Made by a program: the position numbers and the translations under genes. From assembly GCA_949318235.1 (NCBI GenBank), contig OX439132.1, positions 21,158,217 through 21,222,216 on the forward strand: a stretch of 64,000 bases of DNA, read 5' to 3'. The DNA is from Ecdyonurus torrentis. Lineage: Eukaryota; Arthropoda; Insecta; Ephemeroptera; Heptageniidae. A model generated the notes under the pieces. That model was not told where the DNA came from, ran no database searches, and was given only the letters and a program-made list of their open reading frames with translations. The first letter of the stretch is position 1; each line of letters opens with the position of its first letter. Shown one piece after another: positions 1-24,590 of the stretch.

Positions 1-4899
<4,899 letters not shown>

Positions 4900-5095
4900 A
4901 TTGCTCCACAATTATTTTCTCACTAAAATATACTTAAACAATCATATGAATGATAAAATTTTAATACAATATTTTAAATATATTGCTGATATGAGCACAA
5001 AATGTTGCTCGTTAGCATCTAGAATTCTCTATCAAACGCAAAAAATATATATATAGTTATACGTCATTGATAGCATTGCCTAAAAAAATACAAGG

Positions 5096-5131
<36 letters not shown>

Positions 5132-5867
5132 AATGCAAATAACGTTATATAAATTTTTCTATAAATTAATGTTAAATTTTTTTCTTGAATTTCCTCTGTA
5201 CTGTGATAGCCTTGTAAACATTTACGCTTCACTTAACTCTACTGTAATAAATAATAATATCCACAATATTTTTTCCCACGTTGCATGTATTGAATTGGTC
5301 ATTTAACTCGCACTATTAAAGTCTATATAATATTGAAAATGATTCGGTTTCTCCTATTTTATGCAATAAATCTAAAAATTAAGTGACATTATGATATATT
5401 AAGCATAATCAATAACAAATTGATATGAGTTTTTAACATAAGATATATATATATATATTTTGAATTGTATAACACAGGATTTCTCAACCTTTTTGCGCTA
5501 AGGAGCACTTTTAGGAGTAGTAGAAATTGTATGGTTAATTGAAAAATTAATATAATATTTATTTATTTTAAAGCCTAATTTTTAACATTTCTATACTATT
5601 TTACGATTGGATTTTAAAAGTAATTTTAAAAAATAATTTTTTTTTCTAAAATATTTACTAATAATGGAACTGTCACAAATACTGCCTCCTGTTAAAAAAA
5701 AATCGGAAGGATTATTACTCTCAGTCCAAAAAACTTGAAAAATTTACTTGGATTTTATCTTTTGGAAAATTAAGCTTGCTTATTAAATACAATACTGGCC
5801 TTAGTTTCAACTTTCAGTATTTATTATTATACTGATTATCTATCTATTATCTTATTTTTTATTGATG

Positions 5868-6095
5868 TAAACTGATGTAAAGTATGCAATCTGCGTGAAT
5901 ATATGACGTCAGAAAAAGGCATAAACTAGCATGAAAATGTTGTGCGGGTTGCATAAATTGAAATTTTCTGATCACTGCAACGGCTCTAAACATGTATAGT
6001 ATGATCTTTACATTTTTTTTTAAATAAAACCCTTTGAAATTGAAAACCCGCTACAATTGGTTTTTGAGACTAACCCGAATTGGGTTTTGAGACTA
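5868..6095. repeat. Dispersed repeat, inverted copy at 16322-16478
   Basis: TTGTGCGGGTTGCATAAATT here matches the reverse complement of sequence near 16390, and the matches continue on both sides (GGGTTTTGAGACTAA). It is an old interspersed element with no recognised coding content. Confidence 0.65.
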
Positions 6096-6410
6096 ATTAA
6101 TGTTATTTATGTAAGTCCTATCAAGTGTTTTGTAAAATTAACGCTTATGTTATCATATTGTCTATGCCTTTAAAGCAATATCAAATAAAAGTTCCATTAT
6201 TTCATTAATTTTACATAATATTGTTTGTTTATAAACTGACAAAAATAATACTTTATCTCAAAATAATAAATAATCAACCTAAATTGATATAAGTAATAAT
6301 AAGTAGTTATAAAACATCAATTTAAATGTATTTAAATGTTTTATTTTATATATTAATAAATATAAGGTTATTTGAAATATTACAAGGAAATTTTGGTCTG
6401 TTTGTAAACC

Positions 6411-6416
6411 TTTATT
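6411..6416 (-). terminator. Candidate poly(A) signal of OBP gene B
   Basis: TTTATT on the plus strand reads AATAAA on the minus strand, 286 bp beyond the stop of gene B. It is the nearest such hexamer I found, but in so AT-rich a background it may be chance. Confidence 0.35.
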
Positions 6417-6701
6417 TATTATCCAATACATTTTATAGAGAAGTTTTAATAAACCTTGAGCTAAAATTTTGTTATACTGTATGTTGTCTCAATAATTAAA
6501 GAATGAAAGGAAAGAATAGTAAAAAAAAAAAACGAATGAAATAACATAAATAAATAATATAAAGAAGCCAACCATTAAATTGCAAAGAAACGAATAATTA
6601 ATATTACATAGAATTGACTTTATATTTCTTTCTTAAAATTGTAAAGAATACAAAAAGTAAGGTTAAATAATATATTATTATAACACATTGACTTATAACA
6701 G

Positions 6702-13600
<6,899 letters not shown>

Positions 13601-14445
13601 TTTTGCAGCTTGTCTTAGCTCACTGCAAAATGAAGAATGAACTGGAAATTTCCTAATTCACAAAAACTGGAAAATGTTTTTTTTTTATACTTGAACAGTT
13701 GGAATATATCTATGATATGATTGGACAACGTCATGATATATATATATATATATATATATATCTTTTTTTTTATGATAAAATTGATTTTTATAAAATAACA
13801 TCCTTCCGTGTGAAATTATATTCCCTGGATGTAATCTCTCTCTCCCCCCCCCCCCCCCATACTGTTTCCTCTTATCGCTTCATTTGATTTTTATTTTTTT
13901 AGTAACAATTTTGCTTTACCAATATTATGTATTTAAAATAAAAGTATTTGGGTACAATAAAAACTAAAATGTTTTATATTATTATATATTGTAACATAAT
14001 TATATTTAAAAATACGAAAATACATAAAATTTCTATATAATGCTTTAATGGATAGTGTATGACAAAAGACAGAACAAAAATTGGTTTTAGCTACGTGTCA
14101 TTGAAAGATAAAAGTTTGATTGATATATATCTGAATTTGAGGGAGGGGGGGGGGGGGGGGGTTGGTGTTTGGGTTTGATGTGTCAGCGAGATATTTGCAG
14201 AAATGCGCATCATGAATCTAATATATAGCGACAGGATTTCAACAATTTCACTAATTTATCAATACTTATTAGCTCAGAAATAATGTAACAATACTGTATA
14301 ACTTTAAAAATATATAATAACCTTCAACTATATAAATATGAAACAATTTATAATTATTTAAAATATAGATTGATTGATGAACGAGGTTGCAATAATAAAT
14401 TTTAAAGTTAACAACCTATTACATATTTTTCTGTAATGTCAAACG

Positions 14446-14614
14446 CAGGGGTTCGGACCCGGACCCGGATCCGGTTCCGGCCAAAACCCGGGGCCGGACC
14501 CGAAAAAAAAAATTAAAGGGTCTGGACTCGGCTCCGCGGACCCGACAATTTTTTTTCAGGACCAGGACCCGGGTCCGCGGACCCGATAATTTTTGTGACG
14601 GGTCTGAACTCCTG
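14446..14614. mobile_element. hAT-type MITE with 8-bp target duplication (GGGTCCG family)
   Basis: Begins CAGGGGTTCGGACCC and ends GGGTCTGAACTCCTG. It is flanked on both sides by the same 8 bp, GTCAAACG (14438-14445 and 14615-14622), as expected for hAT transposition. The interior is GC-rich repeats of GGACCCGG/TCCGCGGACCCG with poly-A/T spacers. A larger relative is at 55172-56038. Confidence 0.9.
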
Positions 14615-14775
14615 GTCAAACGAATTCCGCTAAATGTGTCTTCGTGGTTGATCTTATCGCGGCTCAAATAAAGTTTTCTCCACATATTCCGACTTTTTAA
14701 TAGCCATTTGTATAACAGGATTTTGGCCTTTTAATTAAATTAGCTATAGTTTAGAGTCCATTTAAATTCATTAGC

Positions 14776-14776
14776 A

Positions 14777-14855
<79 letters not shown>
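14776..14855. repeat. (TA)n microsatellite
   Basis: TA run with one GTA interruption upstream of OBP gene C. Confidence 0.95.
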
Positions 14856-14856
<1 letters not shown>

Positions 14857-15961
14857 CATCTTCAGTACAAGAAAAGCTATTCAGTTGCCCTGTAAATCAT
14901 ATACCGTTTGTAACATTATTCATCAGAGTATTCAGAGCTCATTATCCTTTCTCTTTAAAATCAATTCAGTTATTACTTATTATACAAGTTTAGCAGTTTA
15001 AAAACATTTTCGGCAATAATAAATCAACATATTATTATTAAAATACTGTTGAAAGTTAAAGATATATATTTCATTCAATTAAAAAAACCACTCAATAATT
15101 CAATTGAATTTTGTTATATTTTAACCTTCGATTTTACTACAATTCAGATGAATAAAATCAAGGCTGTTGCTAAAACGGAAATTACAAAATTTATTATGTA
15201 TCAGTTTTTCTTTGTAAGAAAAAAAAAATACATCATAGTTTGTTTTACAATGATTTTTACACAAGTATGAACTGCATAATATTATATACAAAAGGTATAA
15301 TATAAATAAGGCTCATTCCATATTTATGGTGCCTAAATGCAAAAGAATATAGGAATGATTTAAAGAAAGGCTATATTTCTTGAATATGAATGATGATGAA
15401 ATTAAGTAAAAGTACACAATTGCAAAGGTAAATTATTTAAGTCAAAAGAAGTGAAACCGCAGTCTTTTATTACTAAACCCATAAACGAGTGCATATTTTA
15501 CGTAATTTTATATAACAACATAATAATTATTTCATCATAATTTATTCATAACAAAGTGATTTATAGCAAATATATCATAATGTATAGCGTAACAGTTATT
15601 TTGTGCAGCATAATTATTTATATATCAATCAAATTAAATGAGTTCTATTGTATCATTAAAAATAAAATGAATAGAAGAGTCGAAGACCAAGAAAAAACAA
15701 ACATTATAATTGAATAATAGACAAAATAATATTGTATCAATTTGACTGAAAGATTCGTTTTGAAAATACTCTTCATTTAAGGATATATATGTGTCGAGGT
15801 GACATTAATTTATGTCAAGGTGCTTAACCTAAACTAGCTGAATTTTACTTATGTTCACCAGGTAGCGCTAGCATCGCGAGATACAGCAAGCTAGGAACTC
15901 CAGGTACATCCAGGTACTCGTCACATCTGAACCTTGAAACTTGTTTGCGTGTCGTCGCATC

Positions 15962-18756
15962 ATGCGATCGATTTGCACACTTCTCATCTTGTTTACACCT
16001 TCACTTTTTGCAGCAGGGGTAAGTCACCCTAGTCAGATATGCATTTTTTTTTTGCATTTTTTTTATCTATATGCTATATACCCTATGATTGTGAAAAAAA
16101 CAACTTTGATGCAATTAAAATTGAAGCAATATAATTAATAAAAATTTTTGCATTCTTTGTTTTTGATTAATAAAATGAACTACATATAAACTAAACTAAT
16201 TTTTTGTTATTAGTTTTATTTATTTAAGTACAATATTTTATAAATTATACATGTATGTATATCTTAAAGGAATAGACCAGAAGAAAACATAAGCATTTAT
16301 ATCTCAAAACGCTTGATGAGACTTATATAAATAGCTACTAGTTCGTCTCAAAACCCAACTGTAGCTCCGTAGCAGTGATCAGAAAATTTCAATTTATGCA
16401 ACCCGCACAACATTTTTTACTAATTTTTGCATGTTTCTGTCACACGAATAGCCACGCAAATTGCATTATACTTCACAGTATTTTCACGCTCTCTCGTGGG
16501 GCTACATGAACATTCTGGTAAAAATTGTCATTAGTTTTGAAGATCCCATTTCGTGTTTATTCATTAAAAAGCACCATGTTGTTTTATGTAGTCTATCACG
16601 ATATGATATAGAAATAAACATTGTCAAGAAATTCGAACTAAAATTACGATTACTATTTGAATTTATAATGACATTTTCTCGTGTTAACCATACATTCAGC
16701 CCCCCCCCCCCCTCCTCTTTTTTTTTTCTTCTTCTTCAATTAATATGAACAAATTTTAAAATAAATACTTTGAAAATGTTTCAGATTTCTTACTACAATA
16801 ATACTGACCCAGACTTCGATTTCAGCTTTGATATTGTTGGTCCACATTGTAAGTTACAGTAATTTGATTTGTAATTGGTCTAGTCTTTTTTCTTTTTTCA
16901 TTGAGATAACCTTCTTTTCTTTCTCTACCCTTAATATTATATTTATGGAATCTCAAATGTATGCTGCACTTTCTTGCACTATAAAATATGTAACATCAAT
17001 CTTTTATCTTTGATATTACCAAATAACATATATTTTTTTAATTTTTATGTTTGTTTTTTAATTTGTATGTTTATATATCATATAATCCATAAGAGTTATT
17101 ATTAATTATTAACTTGTATCAAAATATATGTAAATCAATGAAATAATGTAGATTTAATAAAATATTTACACACTGCAGCGGTGGAGCGACGCTCAAAACG
17201 CGTGTGGATTGTGAAATGTTGCGGTAAAAAATCTTGCCAAGGTCCTCCTCGTGGTCAAGGGACTAAATCACCTAGCAAACCACGACCTCCTACAGAGTAA
17301 GTATCGATGTTTAATTATTATAGAAATTATATATTAGAACTTAGAATTAGAAATATTTTTACTGACCCAGGCAGTTCATAGCAACAGCATTGGTCTTGTC
17401 ACTATTATATTATATTAAAAATATTAATATAAAAATTGTGTGTATAATATAATATTACTGTAATAATGCAAAATTGCAATCGATTGGTTTCAGTAATGGT
17501 GGTGACAATGGGGAAGGTAATCCTCCTACAGTACCCATTCCAGACGCTCCACTAGCTTGTGCCACACAGAATTTTGCAGTAAGTTGTACTTCCATTTTTT
17601 TCATTTTTAACACTAGCATTAAATATTTTTTCTTATTGAAGATAGAGCTTCTTTATTATTTAGTCCTCGCAAGGTAAACTAGCCACTGATTTTTCTTTTT
17701 TTTTTTTTTTTGAATTCTCAACCTCTTCTTTTAAACTTAGTGGCTGTAAGTTATGAGTACTATATAAATTAAACTTGACTAGATTGTGTACATGAGTAGG
17801 TATACCTATATATATATAGTATAGTTATAAGTTTTAAATTAAAATATTTTAAAGCAGCTCTGAAATACACTTTTAATTGAAAACTGAAGTTTTATTAATT
17901 ATTTATAGCGAGAAAAGAAGTTTACCCGCAAATAATATTCTCTGTGTTTTTTTCAGGCTTTGCGTGCATGTTGTCAACTCCATCCCACAATATTTGATTA
18001 CATGGATATTGACATTCGAACTTGCACAAATAAGACTAGCGCATTCTCGGACTTTGCATACTACAAGAGCGTTCTCACTGATTACATGCTAAACCAGGCT
18101 GTTACAATGAAAAATAAGCTTGATCGTAAGTTTAATTCAAAGTTCATATGAGAATAAATATTTTTGCAATTATGTAACTATCATTTTTATTACAATAGCA
18201 TTTTTATAGGACTTCAATGTATTGATATTTTTATCATAAAAAGTATATATCTATAATGTGTCAATTCAAAATATATATTAGTCTGTTATACAGTTGTATT
18301 ATAATACTTTGGAAATTTCGTTAAGATTTTGATAAGGCTGCTGTTGCATTTGTTGTTGTTGTTGTTGTTGTTGTAATAAATATAAATTTTATGATCATAA
18401 CATATAATCAACTCAAAAAACCTCAGTTGATTTAAATCGGGCATGCCTAAAGTATCGCCCATTGTCACATTTGAGGAGAAGGGGGGCGGCCGGGCGATAC
18501 CGTAAAAGGTCGATTGGCAGGTAACTCAGGTTTTTTGAGTCGAGTATATAAAATATATCATAATATAATATTATGAATCATTGCAGTGCGAAGAGTTCCA
18601 TACGCTGTGGTAAGTTTTAAATGTCATATACCGCCTTCTGTTTCACGTTCTTATTGATAATATAAAAGAAATATTCAAAAACTATTTTATATCTCGTTCA
18701 TGTTTCAGAGATTTATGGAATGTTTCTTCAGTGAGCGAAGCTGGGTGGGTTTAATA

Positions 18757-18830
<74 letters not shown>

Positions 18831-21800
18831 GTATAATATAATGTAATCATAGATTTGTAACAAATAATTATATTGAAAATATTTCTATTTCTATGTTAAA
18901 TATTTAAACATATATTTGTATTTTCGACACAATAGCAAAGAGTTATATCGCTTCTCACAATTCATTAAGGCCATACAGAATCTACTTTAAAAAATAACAA
19001 AAATTGAAACCTGCACTTTACTAGGTTGGGAAATCTACACGAATGCATACAATATAGCGTAATTGGTCTTAAATTAAAGGCAATACAATATTATTTTACA
19101 GGAATGTGTTAAAACAATGTATTGCAAAATTTGACTCCGTGGCAAGGAGAAACGTTTTGCAAAGTCGCAATTTTTACTACAGTGTTAAGAGAGCTCGTTT
19201 TTAGCAGGCGATATCTCTATTAATATTAAAGATAAATCCATAGTGTAAGCGAGGAAAATTATCCTCATATCTTCCTATTTATGAATATCAAAGAAAAAAA
19301 AATTTAAAATAAAAATTACAGGCGTAATTCAATTAGCTGTAAAAATGTAGCCAAAAACCAACGGCTTAACATATATGAGTGAAAATGATAATAGAAGCGT
19401 AGAAGCGGTAATGAAGAATGTAAAAGACTTTTATTTTGAAAAAGTTGAATTAGAAACCAATTTACAATTTTAAAAAAATTACGCATGTCAAAGTTAGGTA
19501 ATCATACTATAGATACTCCCCTTACGCCTTGACTCTTCATTTCCCCTCACTTCCAAGCTTGATGCATTTCCCTTTCCGACCGCATGCAAATGTTTTTCTA
19601 CCTAGTAAAGGAGAAAAAAAAAGTTTTTCTGTCTATACTGCCTATTCTCACTTCAATCACTTGAAATATTACAAAATATACGTTTATGTTATAATAATTT
19701 GCATTTCCTATCACTTTTTTTTTGTATGGTTTATAATAATACAAGTAATTTTTCCTATACTTTTCAATTTTTATAAGCTATTGAATTATTAAAAATGTCA
19801 TAATTTTTTTCATTACTATACTTGATCACAATACAATATAAATATTCTTATATTGCTTGATTTTTCCCGATATTTATTAATCTTGCTATTTCTTTCAATA
19901 AAACAGTAAAAAAAAATACTGTTTTGAATTATTTTAGGTCATTATCTGTACCAATTATCTGTATTTTTTACATTTTTAAACTTTTAATTTGAAAATAAAT
20001 TTAAAGGAAAAAAAAAACATTTCTTGATGAATTGCACAATATAATCCATAACTGTGTATATTAATTCATATTTTGCATAAATTGTTTTAAAAAATCTGAG
20101 CGAATTACGGTTATTCAAAAAAAAAAAAAAAAAATACATAGATTCCAAAATAGACACGGTACACTATGTTATTTCGAGTCAATAGTTTAAGTTTTGATTA
20201 ATTTTTGTAATAGCGGTGGTTGTCATGATGTTTTCATTTCCATGCATGTCACTTGCACGCGTCTCAGGTACATCGCATCAATGTGATATAAAAAAAAAAG
20301 AGTTTTCTAGTTTCAAAAACAGCTTCTTCCATTTTCAACAAAGGTAAAATCTTACCTGATAGTGATATGAAACTCACCTCTATTAAAAATGGAAGAAGCG
20401 GATCTTTGGTCACCATCGCAACATTTTTGTGCGATACGCTCAGTTCGATGCTTTCTCGTCAGCCACTATTACTTTGCTTCAATAACATTGAAGCTCCACG
20501 TCGTGTAACGCAGACACATATAAATATAAAATATATAAATATAAAAATATAAAAAAAAAAAATTTGAAAAAGAACTATTGAAGTCTAGCTTGATGTTTAA
20601 ATAATATACGTACATAAAGAAATTTAAAACAATTCTTGCATCCAATTGAAGCAAATTGCGTTTATATTACTATATTTATGCAAACAATTAATATGTGAGC
20701 TTTGTTTTCGTTCTCTAAATAGAAGTTTTTCTTAAATATTGTTACTACAAATATTTAATTTCATATAATATGGTGAATTACCATTTATAAATAAGAAAAA
20801 ATCTAAAAAAAATTATGTTTAATTATAATTAATTCCACTGCAATCTATGTGAAAACGTTTAAAATAAAGCTTTGTACTATAGTAAAGAACAAAAAACAAA
20901 TTATTTCATTATTATAATTTAGTTCCTTTCAACTTAAAAATAAATTCTATCTTAATAAATTTCATGTAAATTAAAAGGAAAGAAATTACATACGAAATGG
21001 TTACTGACATTTAATTACAACCCCCCTGCCCCCCCCCCCAAAAAAAGGAAATATAAAAAGTAATTAACAAATTCAAACAATGAAAAAAAATTACTAATTG
21101 TATTGTGGTTTAATCATTAAAAGAAGGTTTATGACATTGTTAACAATTTAATATTTTATACAAATTATAAAGTATATAGGAAAAATTATTTGTATTATTA
21201 TGAACCATACAAAAAAAAAGTGATAGGAAATGCAAGTTATTATAACATAAACGTATATTTTGTAATATTTCAAGTGATTGAAGTGAGAATAGGCAGTATA
21301 GACAGAAAAACTTTTTTTTTTCTCCTTTACTAGGTAGAAAAACATTTGCATGCGGTCGGAAAGGGAAATGCATCAAGCTTGGAAGTGAGGGGAAATGAAG
21401 AGTCAAGGCGTAAGGGGAGTATCTATAGTATGATTACCTAACTTTGACATGCGTAATTTTTTTAAAATTGTAAATTGGTTTCTAATTCAACTTTTTCAAA
21501 ATAAAAGTCTTTTACATTCTTCATTACCGCTTCTACGCTTCTATTATCATTTTCACTCATATATGTTAAGCCGTTGGTTTTTGGCTACATTTTTACAGCT
21601 AATTGAATTACGCCTGTAATTTTTATTTTAAATTTTTTTTTCTTTGATATTCATAAATAGGAAGATATGAGGATAATTTTCCTCGCTTACACTATGGATT
21701 TATCTTTAATATTAATAGAGATATCGCCTGCTAAAAACGAGCTCTCTTAACACTGTAGTAAAAATTGCGACTTTGCAAAACGTTTCTCCTTGCCACGGAG

Positions 21801-23415
21801 TCAAATTTTGCAATACATTGTTTTAACACATTCCTGTAAAATAATATTGTATTGCCTTTAATTTAAGACCAATTACGCTATATTGTATGCATTCGTGAAG
21901 ATTTCCCAACCTAGTAAAGTGCAGGTTTCAATTTTTGTTATTTTTTAAAGTAGATTCTGTATGGCCTTAATGAATTGTGAGAAGCGATATGATAAAAGTG
22001 AATCATTACATTTTATTGAACCAAGGACTTTTTACTTCCAATGTTGCCTGTGACATAAAAAAGAGGAAGTACCGTCCCGATCACTTTTTTATTTTATATA
22101 ATTACAGTTACTGAAATAATTAGTAACTAAATCATCAACTAAATAAAGGAATATCTGCAATAAAATTTAAAAAGAACTATAACTTTAAAAAATATCATCA
22201 ATAAATACATAAAAAACTAGTTATAATTTTGTTTCAAAAACAAGGAAATCCAACAAAACGAAACACGAAAAAAATGCCAATGACGTAATGCTTTTTCAAT
22301 GAGATTGCACATTTAATTTGGCAATGTAAAGGGTGTACACATGATACATGATTGTGATAATATGTTTGACCATTTTAATTGAGCGCGTGTTTTTCTGATA
22401 AGAATAACATTGAAAATTTAGCGCAAGTATTTAAATGGTAAAATATATTGTCACAGTTGTGTGTACTTCATATAATATATAATAATAAATAATAATAATA
22501 CACTCTAAAAACTAGTACATTACTTTAGTTACGAATAATAACTTATTTAAGATATACACTTTTAAGTTATTATGAGTAGCTAAATTAATGCATTTTAGCA
22601 AATTATTAACAATAGCTAATTTAACGTAAAATAGTTTTAAAAAACTTAAAAAATCTTAAAACAACTTAAATTAGCTATTTTTAATAACTTGCTAAAATGC
22701 ATTATTTTAGCTACTCATAATAACATAAAAGTGTATATATCTTAAATAAGTTATTATTCGTAACTAAAGTAATGCACCATTTTTTAGAGTGTAATAATAA
22801 AACAAAATATTATTTTTAACCTCAAAATTTTGTAGCATATTTTTACATCTTATGAAACAAATATTTGAATTTGTCTCTATTTGTCGTCATTCTTTGCAAA
22901 TTTTAAAATTATTATATAAGATGACTATTATTTATTTGTAAATTGTGAATAAACATAATAATACTCTATTTAGAAATCTTAGAAGAAATATAACTATTTT
23001 TCTTTGTACCCAGTTGGCCCGCAAAGACTCAGGTGAACTATTCAGCCGAGCAATGATTGACGAATTCATCGACAATATTGACCCTTCTTGGGATGACCTC
23101 CTTACAGACTCCCTCACAAACTGTACCAAGGTTATAAGAGGTAAGTTAAAAAAAAAAAAAAAAAAAACTTTTTATTGCTGTTGTCGTTTGCATGTTTAAA
23201 TGATTTTGTCTCATAGACTTTATCAATTAATGTTTAATATTATGCTAAATTGAGCAACATTTTTATATTAATGGTGACAATGAAGAAGACCGAAATATTT
23301 AGGGTTGAATATATTGCATATTCTGAAAGAGGGAATCGTCCTGAATCGATTTTGTAATTTTTGAGTACATTAAGTATTTTTAAGTGTAATATTGCATTTG
23401 ATTGTAAGAGAGTGG

Positions 23416-23471
<56 letters not shown>

Positions 23472-23629
23472 TATACATATACAGGGGCGTATCCAGGATT
23501 TTGCGACGGGAGGGGTCCAGTCTATATTGAGCATAGGAAAAGGGGGGAAACCACCCCTTTTCCTATGCTTTTTCAGACCTGACGGGGGGGGGGGGGTCCA
23601 GACCCCAACCCCCCCTGGATACGCCCCTG

Positions 23630-23685
<56 letters not shown>

Positions 23686-24040
23686 AAAATCGCGATATGA
23701 TACGACGCTTTTGCATGCTCTTGCCAAAGCTGTTGTGCCGTCATGCACTAAAAAAAAAAAAAAAAAAAAAAAATCAATCGATTTGAGGTGATTTCCTCTT
23801 TTAGAATATATACGATAAAAACAGGGGGGGGGGGGGAACAGAAAAAAAAGAAAAGAAAATAATAATAAAAGAAGGCCAAAATAGCACTTCAAAAAATAAT
23901 TATAAAAATAACAAATAAAAAAATAACAATAAAGCAATATATTTGTAATTTGTGAATAACTAACTTCAATCGTAAAGTCAATTGACCACGAAACCTATGA
24001 AAATGAGCTCACATATACAGAAAAATAAAATATTCAGATG

Positions 24041-24071
<31 letters not shown>

Positions 24072-24508
24072 CCTGGATATATAATATAAAATATTTATTA
24101 TAATATTATTATGTTATCATAAATTACTTCATATATCAGTAAGACTGCTTTAAAAAGAAGATTAGTAATATAAACTGTTCTAGGTTAAATTGACACAGAA
24201 AACGTAATTGTCTATCAAAAAGACACAAAATGCAATTTTCAAAACAACGGATAAAATCAAAAACAGGAAGAAGAAAAAATACTTTTTTTTTTACTCTCTT
24301 CAATCTATTGCAAATTAAAAAATCGTTGCTCATGCATTATAAATTATTTAAATTGGTGCACTGGTGCAGAGTTAATGTCTTCAAAAAGCATTGCCTATAT
24401 TTGCGGGACTATATAATAAAGAATATATTATTAATATACCATTAAATGTCTATAAAACCATTATATGTTTTTTGTTTTATCTCATGTTACCATGTTGCTC
24501 TATATATA

Positions 24509-24590
<82 letters not shown>

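Larger units (their letters stand above)
4900..6701. other. Intergenic region between OBP genes A and B
   Basis: Should contain the promoter of A (right after 4899 on the minus strand) and the 3' flank of B. I see no exon. Contents: a poly-T run (5098-5125), a hAT-like end fragment near 5475 (CAGGATTTCTCAACC), and a dispersed repeat at 5868-6095 that recurs inverted at 16322-16478. Confidence 0.6.
13601..15961. other. Divergent intergenic region between OBP genes B and C
   Basis: B reads leftward from 13600 and C rightward from 15962, so both promoters should lie here. I see no coding exon. Contents: a C-run near 13846-13858, a G-run near 14143-14160, a 169-bp hAT MITE (14446-14614), a (TA)n run and AT-rich unique sequence. 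No convincing TATA box can be told from background. Confidence 0.6.

Noticed and set aside
23370..23937. Minus-strand frames with Pro- and Phe-rich stretches
   Set aside because: They run through a hAT-like MITE, TA microsatellites and homopolymer runs. No start context or conserved motif.
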